Positions 33,810-43,436 of a stretch of DNA of 64,000 nucleotides are shown here, piece after piece. The position numbers were made by a program, and so were the translations under genes. Position 1 is the first letter of the stretch. Each line of letters begins with the position of its first letter. The notes under the pieces were generated by a model. It did no database searches. It was given only the letters and a program-made list of their open reading frames with translations, and was not told the DNA's origin. This DNA comes from Cellulomonas wangsupingiae (lineage in GTDB: Bacteria > Actinomycetota > Actinomycetes > Actinomycetales > Cellulomonadaceae), in assembly GCF_024508275.1 (NCBI RefSeq), contig NZ_CP101989.1, forward strand, positions 3,782,001-3,846,000, given 5' to 3'.

Positions 33810-34079
33810 TCAGACCGGCCGCATGCTCAGACCTCGGTCCGCCGCGACCCACGCCTCGCCGGTGTCCCGGGCGTCCCGCGCCAAAGCGTCCGCACCATCC
33901 GCCAGCGCCTGGTCCAGCACGGTCAGGACGAGCGCGACGTTGCCCAACGCGTCCTGCACCAGACCGGACCCCAGCACGTGACCGGTCGCAACGCACTCGG
34001 CACCCACAGGGTTGGCATGCGCCACGACGGCCGCCATGAAGGAGGCGAGCGCGGCGGCATCGACGGTCAGGTCAGGCAC
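33810..34079 (-). CDS. WXG100-like small helical protein, second cassette
   Basis: An 89-residue helical protein with a GTG start (DLTVDAAALASFMAAVVAHA, then LVQDALGNVALVLTVLDQAL, and WVAADRGLSMRPV at the end). Size and helical-hairpin pattern fit ESX/WXG-like proteins, although the turn lacks a clear WXG. Last gene of a minus-strand operon with the large protein at 34832 and the lipoprotein at 34110. Confidence 0.6.
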   Translation of the reverse strand: MPDLTVDAAALASFMAAVVAHANPVGAECVATGHVLGSGLVQDALGNVALVLTVLDQALADGADALARDARDTGEAWVAADRGLSMRPV

Positions 34080-34109
34080 GGACCGCCACCAGCCTCCCGA
34101 TCAGTCCCG

Positions 34110-34835
34110 TCATCCGTCGGGCACCTCCACCGCGAACGACGGGCTCGGCGACGGCGGCGCGAGCACGTCGTCACCGTCGAGCTCCAGCAGTGGTTCGAGG
34201 TCCGGCGCAGGGTCGAACAGGCCGCGAGCGATGGCGACCGAGCTGCAGTACTCGTCGGTCAGCAGCCCTCCGTCCGGCAACCTGAAGTCCCCGTCGGGGG
34301 CGTTCGACCCGACGATGCGCCGTTCCCCGTCGTCCCCGAGCTCGAGCCTGTACACCTGTGCGTGACGACCTTGGCGATCGCCCGAGGGCTGCTCGCCGGC
34401 GACGGCGAGGTCATCAGCGCACACGGCGACGAGTGCGCTTCGGCCTTCTTCATCAAGTTCCACCGCCAAGGGTGTCAGCGGCCTCGGACCGAGTGCGACG
34501 TAGGGGGAACCGTGGTCGAGGTCCGTCCGGGCCAGGTCAGCCATCCACAGGACCGCCGAGTTACTCCAGGTCTGCGCGAGCGCCTCATCGGTGAAGTTCG
34601 CTGCGTTGGAGGCGGCCGCGAAGGCCAGTTCACCGGCCCGCACGGCTCGGACCCACGGGTCCCGCTCCAGCTCACCGCTGGGCGGCCCGCCCTGCCACGA
34701 GACCATCGGTGTCACCACGGGGCGTGGCACCTCCTGGCTGGCGCACGCACCCACGGACACGGCTAGCCCGAGGATGATCACGGTCGAGCGCAACCCGAGG
34801 GGTGCTCGCGCCGTGCTGCTGCAACCTGCCCTCAT
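34110..34835 (-). CDS. Lipoprotein of the second WXG-like cassette
   Basis: A 241-residue protein. A signal helix (STVIILGLAVSVGAC) ends in a lipobox with the Cys at about residue 31, so it should be anchored outside. The rest is soluble, with Trp-containing segments (VSWQGGPPSG, QTWSNSAVLWMADLAR), no catalytic motif seen, and an acidic Pro/Ser tail. The ATG overlaps the stop of the large gene upstream (ATGA), so the two are coupled. Likely partner of the secreted helical protein. Confidence 0.75.
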   Translation of the reverse strand: MRAGCSSTARAPLGLRSTVIILGLAVSVGACASQEVPRPVVTPMVSWQGGPPSGELERDPWVRAVRAGELAFAAASNAANFTDEALAQTWSNSAVLWMADLARTDLDHGSPYVALGPRPLTPLAVELDEEGRSALVAVCADDLAVAGEQPSGDRQGRHAQVYRLELGDDGERRIVGSNAPDGDFRLPDGGLLTDEYCSSVAIARGLFDPAPDLEPLLELDGDDVLAPPSPSPSFAVEVPDG

Positions 34836-37147
34836 GAGCCCCTCACGTGGTCCGTGCCGCGCGCGCGCATCGCATCGACGACGTCTTCGTAGTCACCGAC
34901 GAGGTTGTCGGCGATCGTGGATGCGTCACTGGTGTCGGCGCCTCCTGCCTGGTCCCACAACCCGAGCCGTCGGTACTCCAGGACGGAGACCTCGAAGAAC
35001 TCGTTCAGCGACGCGGCTCCGTCCGGGACCAGGGACTCCGCGGTTCCCGCCGGCAGGGGCCCGCCGGTCACCTGCGACTCCACGTACCTCTGCATCAGGT
35101 CGAGGCCGAGGTCGACTCCTACGGACGCCATGGGCCTGATGTGGGAGAGCGCGACTCCGGTGTCGACGAGCTTGCGTCCTGCCTCGACACCAGCACGCAT
35201 CTGCTGATCCCGCAGATATCGGTCGACCTCCGCCGCCGAGACGCTCGCGCCGTCGACCGCGCCCCACGCGGTCGCGAGCGCGTTGAGTGCGGCCCCGGGG
35301 GACACGGCGCCCCCTTCGACCACCGCCTCGAGGGTCCGCTCTTGATACGCGAGTACCCCGGTCTGCAGTTCCAGGCGACCCGACAAGTCGCTCGCGGCCG
35401 CGTTCAGGACGGGCACGACCCATGTCCGCGACACGTAGGCCGTGGGGGTCTCCTGACCCAGGCCAGCAACCTGGGTCATACGCCATGGATCAGCGATCTC
35501 TCCAGTGCTGGCCCCGCTCTTGAGCCCGATCTCGACGAGCCCTGCGAGCTGATGCGAGAGCGCGCTCGCGAACTGGCTGGCTCCAGCCGAGCTCACCTCC
35601 GTCGGGAGGAGCGACTCGTTGTGGGCGAGAGCGTGGAAGACGTGGGTGTTGATCGCGGCGGTCTGCCGGTTCTCCAGCGTGTCCGCCGCGGGGAGCTGCA
35701 CCCCGGCCCACAGTGCCCCGATGCCTGCGAAGCCGTCCGACGCGCCTAGTGACCAGTCCCGTTGACCGAACCAGTACGCGATACGCGGCGTCGTCAGACG
35801 AACCTGTGACGACGACCAATCCACCCCCTCCCCCGTCAACCAGTCCCTCGCCGCCTGCGGGTACGCCCCCAGCGTCTCGAACACCCGCGCCGCGGCGTCG
35901 TACGCCCCGCCACCGTCGAGCGACAGCAGCCCGTCGGTGTCCAGCGCATGTCCGGGCGAGCCCGGCCCGTCACGCCACGGCCCCCCGTTCCCCCGCTCGA
36001 TCGCGTCGAGCAGGTCGGCCATCGCCACGGTGAACGCCTCGCTCATCCGCGCGTCCTGCGGGTCGGCGAACACGAACCCGATCGCGCTGAGCGTGCCGTT
36101 CGCGCTGGACGCCGCGCGCACCATGTCCGCCGCGAACGCGGCCGCCGCGGACCTCGACCACGTCGAGGACGCGGAGGCGAGGCCCGACCTCAGCCCTCGC
36201 CCCGCCGCAGCGAGCGCCTGGTCGCGGTCCGCCCCGCCGCCCACCATCTGCTCACCGAGCATCGTCACGAGCCGCACGACCCGGGCCCCACCGACGGCGC
36301 CGAAGACCGCGGCCATCACCTCCGCGTCGTCACCCCACGCGTCGAGGAACCCGCTCAGCGCCGCCAGCGCCTGGGCGTCGCCCGGGTGGTTGCTCACCTG
36401 CTCGGTGGTCCCGACGAACCACTCCGCCATCACCCGCCGCTGCGCCGCGGTCACCCTCCCCGACCCCGCCGCCGCCAACGCCTGCACCAGCGGCACGTCC
36501 ACCACCGCATCCACCCCGGTCCCCGGCGCGTACGCAGCCATCACCTCGACACCCGCCAACCGCGCCGCGGTGTCCCGGTCCAGCGACTCCCGCTCCTCGC
36601 AGCACCCCTCGAACGCCCGCACCCCGGCCACCGCGTCGCCCACGGCCTCCCGCCAGGCGGCCAGCTCTGCCGCCGCCCCGACCACCACCGGGAACGCCGG
36701 TACATCGGTCCACGACCACGGCACCCCCGCGCCACCCCCGGCCACCACCGCCGCCGCGTACCGCTCCCGCGCGGCCACGGCCCGGCTCCGCGCCGTGGCC
36801 ACCCCGTGCCGCGCGACCCTCACCCGCCGCTGCACCCCGCGCAGCGCCGCGCCGTACCCCGCGAGCACCGCCGCCACCTGTCGGCACCCACCGGCCGCGT
36901 CGTCGAATCCGGCCGCCAGCCGCACGGACCGCTCCCCCAGCGCCGACGCCCAGTCCCCCGCCGACGCCGCCGCCAGCCCGGCGCCCGCAGCACGCACCGC
37001 GACCGCTCGCACACCGAACCGCTCGGCCCGCGCCGCGTACCCCGCGACCAACCCGTCGACGGCTTCGACGTCACCGGCCTCCGGGGACCGCTCCAGCACC
37101 CCGAGATCCACACGCACCCCCTGCGTCAGCCGGACGAACCGGGGCAC
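34832..37147 (-). CDS. Large helical protein, putative type VII substrate
   Basis: A 771-residue protein. Residues 1-200 are Ala-rich amphipathic helices with a coiled-coil look, like WXG/ESX N-termini (VDGLVAGYAARAERFGVRAV). Further motifs are VMAEWFVGTTEQVSNHPGDA (about 245), GLLSLDGGGAYDAAARVFE and IAYWFGQRDWSLGASDGFAG. It reminds me of DUF6571 proteins of T7SS loci, from memory only. GTG 37147 is the longest start; GTG 37117 (MRVDLGVLE) is a good alternative and gives a more typical N-terminus. No toxin motif found. Confidence 0.65.
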   Translation of the reverse strand: MPRFVRLTQGVRVDLGVLERSPEAGDVEAVDGLVAGYAARAERFGVRAVAVRAAGAGLAAASAGDWASALGERSVRLAAGFDDAAGGCRQVAAVLAGYGAALRGVQRRVRVARHGVATARSRAVAARERYAAAVVAGGGAGVPWSWTDVPAFPVVVGAAAELAAWREAVGDAVAGVRAFEGCCEERESLDRDTAARLAGVEVMAAYAPGTGVDAVVDVPLVQALAAAGSGRVTAAQRRVMAEWFVGTTEQVSNHPGDAQALAALSGFLDAWGDDAEVMAAVFGAVGGARVVRLVTMLGEQMVGGGADRDQALAAAGRGLRSGLASASSTWSRSAAAAFAADMVRAASSANGTLSAIGFVFADPQDARMSEAFTVAMADLLDAIERGNGGPWRDGPGSPGHALDTDGLLSLDGGGAYDAAARVFETLGAYPQAARDWLTGEGVDWSSSQVRLTTPRIAYWFGQRDWSLGASDGFAGIGALWAGVQLPAADTLENRQTAAINTHVFHALAHNESLLPTEVSSAGASQFASALSHQLAGLVEIGLKSGASTGEIADPWRMTQVAGLGQETPTAYVSRTWVVPVLNAAASDLSGRLELQTGVLAYQERTLEAVVEGGAVSPGAALNALATAWGAVDGASVSAAEVDRYLRDQQMRAGVEAGRKLVDTGVALSHIRPMASVGVDLGLDLMQRYVESQVTGGPLPAGTAESLVPDGAASLNEFFEVSVLEYRRLGLWDQAGGADTSDASTIADNLVGDYEDVVDAMRARGTDHVRGS

Positions 37148-37198
37148 ACCGTACCGATCCGCACCACCACGCCACAGACGCCGTCCACAGCCAAGGCC

Positions 37199-37672
37199 CT
37201 ACCCGCACCGCTCGCACCCGGCGCACGCCACGTACGCGGGTCGCGCCTCGTCGAACCGTTCGCCCCGCGCCCGCGGCGGCAGCAGCCCCACCACGACCAG
37301 CGCCACCCACCCGTACGGCGCCAGCGCGACCAGCTGCCACCACCCCGCCAGGTTCACGTCGTGCAGCCGCCGCGCGTTGAGCGCGAGCGTCGGCATCACG
37401 GTCACCAGCGCCCACAGCAGCACCAGACCCGCGACCACGGCCGCCCCCACGGCCTCCCCCGCCCCGTCGAGCGTGCGCATCCCTAGCACCCCGCCCCACA
37501 CGACCGCCACCTGCAGGAACGCCGCGTTCCAGTACTCCGCGCGGCTCGCCCGCCCGCTGAACGTCGTCGAGCGCGCGAAGTACCGCCGCACGGACTCGCC
37601 GAACCCGGCGCCGGGCAGCGGGGTGTCGTCGAAAGGGCGGGCGGCGGGGTGGGCGATCGGTGTCGGCGTCAT
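37199..37672 (-). CDS. DUF805 membrane protein
   Basis: A 157-residue integral membrane protein with four hydrophobic segments. The DUF805 signature is clear: YFARSTTFSGRASRAEYWNAA near the N-terminus and LNARRLHDVNLAGWWQLVAL in the second half. Function of the family is unknown. The C-terminus ends with two Cys (CAGCERCG). A TAGCGT -10 element 8 bases upstream suggests a leaderless start. Confidence 0.88.
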   Translation of the reverse strand: MTPTPIAHPAARPFDDTPLPGAGFGESVRRYFARSTTFSGRASRAEYWNAAFLQVAVVWGGVLGMRTLDGAGEAVGAAVVAGLVLLWALVTVMPTLALNARRLHDVNLAGWWQLVALAPYGWVALVVVGLLPPRARGERFDEARPAYVACAGCERCG

Positions 37673-37680
37673 GCCGCCGA

Positions 37681-37686
37681 ACGCTA
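37681..37686 (-). promoter_or_regulatory. -10 element (TAGCGT) overlapping the upstream stop codon
   Basis: On the minus strand TAGCGT is 8 bases before ATG 37672. Its first three bases are the TAG stop of the EI24 gene, so the promoter is embedded in the end of that gene. Confidence 0.4.
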
Positions 37687-38466
37687 GAAGCCCTCGCGCA
37701 CCCTTTCGTCCGGTTCACCCACATCTGTGGACAACCCTGTGTCCAACTTCAGCACGGAGTGCGCCAGCAACGTCGCCCCGGCCACGGCGGCGGGCATGGT
37801 CGCGACCGCCCCGCCCGGCACCAGGAAGCACAGCTGGGTGGCGGCGCCGAACCCGATGACCCGCCGGCGGTGCCCCCGCAGCAGCCGGTTGCGCTCGGCC
37901 CGCGGGATCCCGCGCGACACCATCGCGCGCGAGGTCAGCTCGTGCGCGAGCAGCCACCCGGTGAGCACGACGCCCCCGACCCACCCCAGCACGGTCCCGA
38001 CGACGGGCACGATCCCGAGCGCACCGGCCAGCAGCGCAACCAGGAGCCCGCGGCTCATGAGCGCGAACCCGTCCGCGGCCCCCCGCCAGAACCCGGTGTC
38101 CCCGGTGGGCACGGTCCCCGTCTCGGTGAGCTCCACGGCCCGCCAGATCCGGTCGTAGAACGGCTCGCCCACGGTCAGCGTCAGGGCGGTGAACGTCACG
38201 ACGACGAGCACGACGGCGGCGGCCAGCACCACGGCCTGCGCGAGGAGCTCGGCGGTGCGCTCGAGCGCGGGCGTCCACTCGTCGGCGAACGGCGTCAGCC
38301 AGTCCCCGACGGGCCCGAGGTTGAGCACGAGCAGGGTGATCGCGGCGAGCACGACGACACCGACGACGGCCGCCGGGATCAGCCCGAGCGCCATCACCGA
38401 CGGCCGGCGCCGCCAGTACCCCCACCCGCGCCCCAGCAGGCGCACACCGTCGAGCACGTCACCCAT
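37684..38466 (-). CDS. EI24 (CysZ-like) membrane protein
   Basis: A 260-residue protein with about six membrane helices. The EI24 pattern includes GWGYWRRRPSVMALGLIPA at the N-terminus, GEPFYDRIW, and ERNRLLRGHRRRVIGFGAAT near the end. I prefer ATG 38466, which has GAGG 7 bases upstream, over ATG 38478. Family members include the sulfate transporter CysZ, but most actinobacterial ones are uncharacterised, so I give no substrate. Confidence 0.85.
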   Translation of the reverse strand: MGDVLDGVRLLGRGWGYWRRRPSVMALGLIPAAVVGVVVLAAITLLVLNLGPVGDWLTPFADEWTPALERTAELLAQAVVLAAAVVLVVVTFTALTLTVGEPFYDRIWRAVELTETGTVPTGDTGFWRGAADGFALMSRGLLVALLAGALGIVPVVGTVLGWVGGVVLTGWLLAHELTSRAMVSRGIPRAERNRLLRGHRRRVIGFGAATQLCFLVPGGAVATMPAAVAGATLLAHSVLKLDTGLSTDVGEPDERVREGF

Positions 38467-38509
38467 GTCGGACCTCACGCATGAGACCGCAGCGTAGGTC
38501 CCGGCGACC

Positions 38510-39856
38510 TCACGCGCCCGCCGTCCCCGACCCGCCGTCGCGCCCCTCGACCTCCACCGGCCGCGACGACCGGCGCGTCACGAGGTACAGGACCACCCCG
38601 ACCGCGAGCAGCACGCCCGCGAGCGCCCAGTGCTGCGCCTCCTGCCGCGTGAGCAGCACCAGGCACGACGCGACCGCGAGCACGGGCATCACGGTCGGCG
38701 CGCGGAAGTGGTCGTGCTCGACGCGGTCACGCCGCAGGACGAGCACGGCGACGTTGGTCGACAGGAAGACGAACAGCAGGAGCAGCACGACGGTCGACGC
38801 CAGATCGACGAGCTCCCCGGTGATAGCGAGCACGATGGCGACGGCCGTGGTCACGACGATCGCGACGCCGGGCGTGCGGCGTCGCGGCAGGACGCGCGCC
38901 AGCGGGGAGGGCAGCAACCCCTGCTGGGCCATCCCGTACGCCAGGCGGCTGGCCATGATCATCGTCAGCAGGGCGCCGTTGGCCACGGCGATGAGCGCGA
39001 CGACGGCGAACACCCCGGGCGGCACCACGCCGCCGGCGCGCACGACGTCGAGCAGCGGCCCGGTGGACTCCGCGAGATCGGCGGGCGGCACGACGGCGGG
39101 GGCGACGAACCCGAGCAGCACGTACACGACGCCCGCGGCGGCGAGCGCACCGAACAGCGCGCGGGGGTAGACGCGGGTGACGTCCCTGATCTCCTCGGCC
39201 AGGTTCGCGGACGTCTCGAAGCCGACGAACGAGTAGTACGCGATGAGCGCGGACCCCAGCACGGCGACCCACACGGTCGACTCGTCGGGCGGTGTGAACG
39301 CCCCGCCCAGGTCCGCCTCGCCGCGTCCGATCACCCACGCACCGAGCACGATGACGACGACGAGCCCGAGGGTCTCGATGATCGTCATGACGATGTTCGC
39401 GCGCAGCGACTCCTTGATCCCCCACGCGTTCATCAGCGCGACGAGCACGAGGAAGACCACGGCGGCGGGCACCTGCGGGACGTCGAGGAACGCCGTGAGG
39501 TACTCCCCGGTGAACGCCAGCGACAGCCCGGCCGCACTGACCATGCCGGCGGACAGCATGCAGAACCCGACGAGGAACGCGACGAGCGGACTGCGGTACG
39601 CCTTCTCGGCGTACACCGCCGACCCACCCGCCCGCGGGTACTTGGTGACGAGCTCGGCGTACGAGAACGCCGTCAGCACCGCCATGACCAGCGCGATCGC
39701 GAACGCGAGCCACACGAGCCCGCCCGCCTCGCCGGCCATCTCCCCGACGAGCGCGTACACGCCCGCGCCGAGCACGTCGCCGAGGATGAACAGGAACAGC
39801 AGCGGCCCGGTGATGGCCCGGCGCAGCCGGGGCGGGGCGGTCGTCTCGCTGGACAT
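38510..39856 (-). CDS. APC-family amino acid permease
   Basis: A 448-residue transporter with about 12 membrane helices. The N-terminus (GPLLFLFILGDVLGAGVYAL) carries the GxG substrate-binding loop of helix 1 of APC carriers, and FVGFETSANLAEEIRD is the conserved helix-6 and loop region. I start at ATG 39856, since the N-terminus then begins just before helix 1; the longer 39949 form adds an unrelated extension. Substrate is not predictable. A conserved sequence element lies 75 bases upstream (39932-39957). Confidence 0.88.
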   Translation of the reverse strand: MSSETTAPPRLRRAITGPLLFLFILGDVLGAGVYALVGEMAGEAGGLVWLAFAIALVMAVLTAFSYAELVTKYPRAGGSAVYAEKAYRSPLVAFLVGFCMLSAGMVSAAGLSLAFTGEYLTAFLDVPQVPAAVVFLVLVALMNAWGIKESLRANIVMTIIETLGLVVVIVLGAWVIGRGEADLGGAFTPPDESTVWVAVLGSALIAYYSFVGFETSANLAEEIRDVTRVYPRALFGALAAAGVVYVLLGFVAPAVVPPADLAESTGPLLDVVRAGGVVPPGVFAVVALIAVANGALLTMIMASRLAYGMAQQGLLPSPLARVLPRRRTPGVAIVVTTAVAIVLAITGELVDLASTVVLLLLFVFLSTNVAVLVLRRDRVEHDHFRAPTVMPVLAVASCLVLLTRQEAQHWALAGVLLAVGVVLYLVTRRSSRPVEVEGRDGGSGTAGA

Positions 39857-39931
39857 GGCCCCGAGTGTGCGCCCGCCCTCGCGCCCCCGCACGGCGAGCG
39901 GACACCCGCCCAGCGAGCACCCCACCCGCGC

Positions 39932-39957
39932 GGGGTGACTGGATTGCACTCTCGCGG
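39932..39957 (-). repeat. Dispersed promoter-proximal element, copy A
   Basis: On the minus strand this reads CCGCGAGAGTGCAATCC followed by AGTCACCCC. It is nearly the same as 48778-48800 and lies 75 bases before the permease start in the same orientation. A degenerate second copy lies close by (GTGACTGGG at 39968). Confidence 0.6.
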
Positions 39958-40016
39958 CTGGGGGCGGGTGACTGGGCGACGCAGCCCTCGTGCGAGAGCG
40001 CGGCCCGCCACGCCCC

Positions 40017-41447
40017 TCAGCCGGCCGCGACCCTCCGGCGACGGACGGCCGCCGAGACCGCGTAGATCCCCACGACGACCGCGACCAGGCCCGCGGTCGC
40101 GGCGAGCTGCGCCCGCGCCGCGTCGTCCGTGAGCATCAGCACGACGACGCCCGCGAGCGCGACGAGCGTCGCCCACGTCAGCCACGGGTACCCCCACATG
40201 CGCAGCGGCAGCCCGTCGGGCCCGGCCTCCGCCTCGAGCCGGGGCCGCAGCCGCAGCTGCGACACCGCGACGAGCACCCAGACGACCAGCAGCGACGCCC
40301 CGGCGGCGTTGAGGAGGATGCCGAGCAGCGCGTCGGGCAGCAGCCAGTTCAGCGCGACGGCCACCAGCGCCAGCACGACGGACACGAGCACCGCCACCCA
40401 CGGCACGTCGCGCCGCGAGACCCGCTGCAGCACGGCCGGCCCGTCCTCGCGCCCGGCCAGGGAGAACGCCATGCGCGACGTCGCGTAGATGTTCGCGTTG
40501 AACGCGGACAGCAGCGCCAGCACGACGACGACCTCCATGAGCCGTGCCGCACCCGGCAGCCCGGCGAGCTCGAGGACGGCCACGAACGGCCCGTCGACGA
40601 GCTGCGGCGCGTCCCACGGCAGCACGAGCACCATGACGGCGACGGCGCCGACGTAGAACAGCAGGATCCGCCACACGATCGACCGGGTGGCCCGCGCGAC
40701 GGCGCGCTGGGGGTCGGCGGCCTCGGCCGACGCGATGGTGACGATCTCGATGCCACCGAACGCGAAGACCACGACGAGCAGCCCGGCGGCGATCCCTGCG
40801 AGACCCGTGGGCGCGAACCCGCCGTCGCCCAGCAGGTGCGACGTCCCGACGGGCTCGGTGCCCGGCAGCAGCCCGAGGGCGAGCAGCACGCCCACGACGA
40901 GGAACCCGACGATCGCGACCACCTTGACGAGCGCGAACCAGAACTCGAACTCCCCGAACTGCCGCACCCCGACGAGGTTGACGACCGCGAACACGGCGAC
41001 GGCCGCGAGCGCGACCCCCCACTGCGGCACGCCGGGCAGCCACCCGGTGACGATGCGCGCGACCCCGGTGATCTCGACGCCGAGCACCATGATCAGCGTG
41101 AACCAGTAGACCCACCCGAGGGTGAACCCGGCCCAGCGCCCCAGCGCCTTCTCGGCGTACACGGAGAAGGACCCGCTCGCGGGGACGGCGGCGGCCATCT
41201 CGGCGAGCATCCGCATGACGAGCACCACGAGCAGCCCGGCCAGGGCGTAGGACACGAGCACGGCCGGCCCGGCCACCGCGATCCCGACGCCACTGCCGAG
41301 GAACAGCCCGGCGCCGATCGCCGACCCGAGGCCCATCATCGTCAGGTGCCGCGCGCGCAGGCCGTGGCCGAGCACCCTGTCGGGGGCGGTCGACCCGTCG
41401 GGCGTGACGTCGGTGCCCCGGGTGGGCCGGTCGACTGCTGAGGACAT
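40017..41447 (-). CDS. APC-family amino acid permease (GabP/AroP-like)
   Basis: A 476-residue permease with about 12 helices. Motifs of the AAT branch: LGSAIGAGLFLGSGVGIAVA in helix 1, then VYAEKALGRWAGFTLGWVYW, and FAFGGIEIVTIASAEAADPQ in helix 6. ATG 41447 fits the usual N-terminus; an extension to 41615 is unlikely. Import of an amino acid such as GABA or an aromatic one is typical of the branch, but the substrate is not readable here. It is a separate unit from the permease at 38510. Confidence 0.88.
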   Translation of the reverse strand: MSSAVDRPTRGTDVTPDGSTAPDRVLGHGLRARHLTMMGLGSAIGAGLFLGSGVGIAVAGPAVLVSYALAGLLVVLVMRMLAEMAAAVPASGSFSVYAEKALGRWAGFTLGWVYWFTLIMVLGVEITGVARIVTGWLPGVPQWGVALAAVAVFAVVNLVGVRQFGEFEFWFALVKVVAIVGFLVVGVLLALGLLPGTEPVGTSHLLGDGGFAPTGLAGIAAGLLVVVFAFGGIEIVTIASAEAADPQRAVARATRSIVWRILLFYVGAVAVMVLVLPWDAPQLVDGPFVAVLELAGLPGAARLMEVVVVLALLSAFNANIYATSRMAFSLAGREDGPAVLQRVSRRDVPWVAVLVSVVLALVAVALNWLLPDALLGILLNAAGASLLVVWVLVAVSQLRLRPRLEAEAGPDGLPLRMWGYPWLTWATLVALAGVVVLMLTDDAARAQLAATAGLVAVVVGIYAVSAAVRRRRVAAG

Positions 41448-41646
41448 GCGGGGTCGGCTCCTGTGCGGTGGGGACGGCCGGTCGGCCGTCGGCGGACCAC
41501 GGTAGTCGCTCACGCTGGAGCCTCCGGGGCCCGTGGTCCCGGTGCGTGCAGCGTCGGGGACGCCTGGGGTCCCGAACGCCTCACGCCGCTCGGGCATGCC
41601 CCGCAGGCACGACACCCTGCCTGTTCCGTCCCGAACGCCCGGCCCC

Positions 41647-41652
41647 TAGGGT
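41647..41652 (+). promoter_or_regulatory. -10 element (TAGGGT) of the arcD-arcA transcript
   Basis: TAGGGT in a GGCCCC context sits about 55 bases before the TTG at 41708. No clear -35. Confidence 0.35.
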
Positions 41653-41707
41653 GACCAGCAGCGGCCCGCGCCGACGCGGGGCCCGGCACGTGGCCTGAGG
41701 GGGCGCG

Positions 41708-41959
41708 TTGAGCGGACCGGTGCAGCACCACGTCCGACCACCGACGCTCACCGACGCCCTCGTCCCCCTCGGCGCCCTGGCCCTGCTCATCGCCGGCTCG
41801 CTCGCGCTGTTCGGCCTCGGCGCGCTCGACGGCCCCGTCCAGGTGGCCCTGGTCCTCGCGTGCGCGGTCGCGTCGCTCGTCGCGCTGCGCAACGGCCGCA
41901 CGTTCACCGCGATCCAGGCGGCGGGCCGCGGCGCGCCGGCGACGCTGGAGGACGCATGA
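41708..41959 (+). CDS. Small two-helix membrane protein, NhaC N-terminus-like
   Basis: An 83-residue protein with a TTG start. Two hydrophobic helices (PLGALALLIAGSLALFGLGA and VQVALVLACAVASLVALRNG) are followed by [18 protein letters not shown]. The order PTLTDALVPL, helix, helix, RNGRTFTAI looks like the first 80 residues of NhaC-family antiporters, as if a carrier gene were cut after helix 2. It overlaps the next start as ATGA, so it is translated together with the arginine/ornithine antiporter. It could be a remnant or a true small accessory protein. Confidence 0.6.
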   Translation: MSGPVQHHVRPPTLTDALVPLGALALLIAGSLALFGLGALDGPVQVALVLACAVASLVALRNGRTFTAIQAAGRGAPATLEDA

Positions 41960-43404
41960 CCACGACCCAGGACCCGGCACCCACCGCCGCCCCGGCGAAG
42001 ATGAGCGTGCCGACCCTGACCGCCATGGTCGTCGGCAGCATGGTCGGGGCCGGCGTGTTCTCGCTGCCCGCCCGGTTCGGCGTCGCGACGGGCGTCCTCG
42101 GCGCGCTCATCGGCTGGGCCGTGGCCGGCGCCGGCATGCTCATGCTCGCGTTCGTCTTCCAGAACCTCGCGGTGCGCAAGCCGGACCTGGACTCGGGCGT
42201 CTTCATCTACGCGAAGGCGGGGTTCGGGGACTACGCGGGCTTCACGTCCGCGATCGGGTTCTGGGCGTCCACCGTCGCGGGCAACGCGTTCTACTGGGTG
42301 TTCATCACCGCGACGCTGGGCGCGTTCGTCACCGACTTCGGCGACGGGGACACGCTGCCGGCCGTGGCCGTGTCGACCGTCGGGGTGTGGCTGTTCCACT
42401 TCCTCGTCGCGCGCGGCGTGCGGGACGCCGCGGTCATCAACCGCATCGTCACGGTGTTCAAGATCCTGCCGATCCTCACGTTCGTCGTCGTGCTGCTGGT
42501 CGCGTTCGACGCCCAGGTGTTCGCCGACAACTTCTTCGCCTACGACGACCTGGGCACCCTGTCCGAGCAGGTCAGGAACACGATGATCATCACGACGTTC
42601 GTCTTCCTCGGCATCGAGGGCGCGAGCGTCTACTCGCGGTACGCCCGGCGCCGCGAAGACGTCGGACGCGCGACGGTGCTCGGGTTCCTGTCGGTGCTGT
42701 CGATCTTCGCGCTGGTGACGCTGTCGTCGTACGGCGTGCTGCCGCGCGCGACCATCGCCGAGGAGCGGCAGCCGTCGATGACCGGGGTGTTCGAGTCGGT
42801 CGTGGGGGCATGGGGCGCGACGTTCATCTCGGTGGCCGTCGTCGTGTCGGTGCTCGGCGCGTACCTCGCGTGGACGCTCATGGCGGCCGAGGTCATGTAC
42901 CAGCCCGCCCGCAACGACGACCTGCCCGAGCTGCTGGGCCGCGAGAACCGGGCCGGCACCCCCATCACGGCGCTGGTGGTCACGTCGATCGCGGTGCAAG
43001 CGCTGCTCGTCGTCACGCTGTTCGTGTCCGACGCGCTGAACTTCATGCTCGACCTGTGCACGAGCCTCGCGCTCATCCCGTACTTCCTCGCCGCGGCGTA
43101 CGCGCTGAAGATCGCGCTCACCGGTGAGGGCTACGAGGGTGTCGAGCCGCGCGTGCAGCGCCGGCACGCGGTCGTCGCGGGCGTCGCGACGGGCTACACG
43201 CTGTTCCTGTTCGTCGCCGCCGGCCTGGAGTTCCTGCTGCTGTCCACCGTGATCCTCGCGCCGCTGACGCTGCTGTACGTCAAGGCCCGCAGCGAGCACG
43301 GCCGACGGCTGTTCACCCCCACCGAGGCGGTGCTGTGCGCCGTCATCGTGGCCGCCGCCGCCATCGGCGTCCTCGGCCTGGCGACGGGCCGGATCGCGCT
43401 GTGA
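41956..43404 (+). CDS. arcD: Arginine/ornithine antiporter (ArcD-like, APC superfamily)
   Basis: A 482-residue carrier with about 12-13 helices. The N-terminus has [20 protein letters not shown] (GSMVGAGVF substrate loop), helix 6 [20 protein letters not shown], and later [16 protein letters not shown]. These match basic amino acid antiporters. The gene lies 32 bases before arginine deiminase, the usual context of ArcD, which exchanges arginine for ornithine. ATG 41956 overlaps the previous stop. Symbol chosen from context. Confidence 0.85.
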   Translation: MTTTQDPAPTAAPAKMSVPTLTAMVVGSMVGAGVFSLPARFGVATGVLGALIGWAVAGAGMLMLAFVFQNLAVRKPDLDSGVFIYAKAGFGDYAGFTSAIGFWASTVAGNAFYWVFITATLGAFVTDFGDGDTLPAVAVSTVGVWLFHFLVARGVRDAAVINRIVTVFKILPILTFVVVLLVAFDAQVFADNFFAYDDLGTLSEQVRNTMIITTFVFLGIEGASVYSRYARRREDVGRATVLGFLSVLSIFALVTLSSYGVLPRATIAEERQPSMTGVFESVVGAWGATFISVAVVVSVLGAYLAWTLMAAEVMYQPARNDDLPELLGRENRAGTPITALVVTSIAVQALLVVTLFVSDALNFMLDLCTSLALIPYFLAAAYALKIALTGEGYEGVEPRVQRRHAVVAGVATGYTLFLFVAAGLEFLLLSTVILAPLTLLYVKARSEHGRRLFTPTEAVLCAVIVAAAAIGVLGLATGRIAL

Positions 43405-43436
43405 GAGCACCCGCGTCACCCGACGGAAGGACGAGC

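Noticed and set aside
35937-37859. 640-codon plus-strand frame
   Set aside because: Ser/Ala/Pro/Arg-rich, opposite the large helical protein; no signature and poor amino-acid balance.
38630-41441. Plus-strand frames of 480-500 codons opposite the two permeases
   Set aside because: His/Arg/Asp-rich shadows of transmembrane genes.
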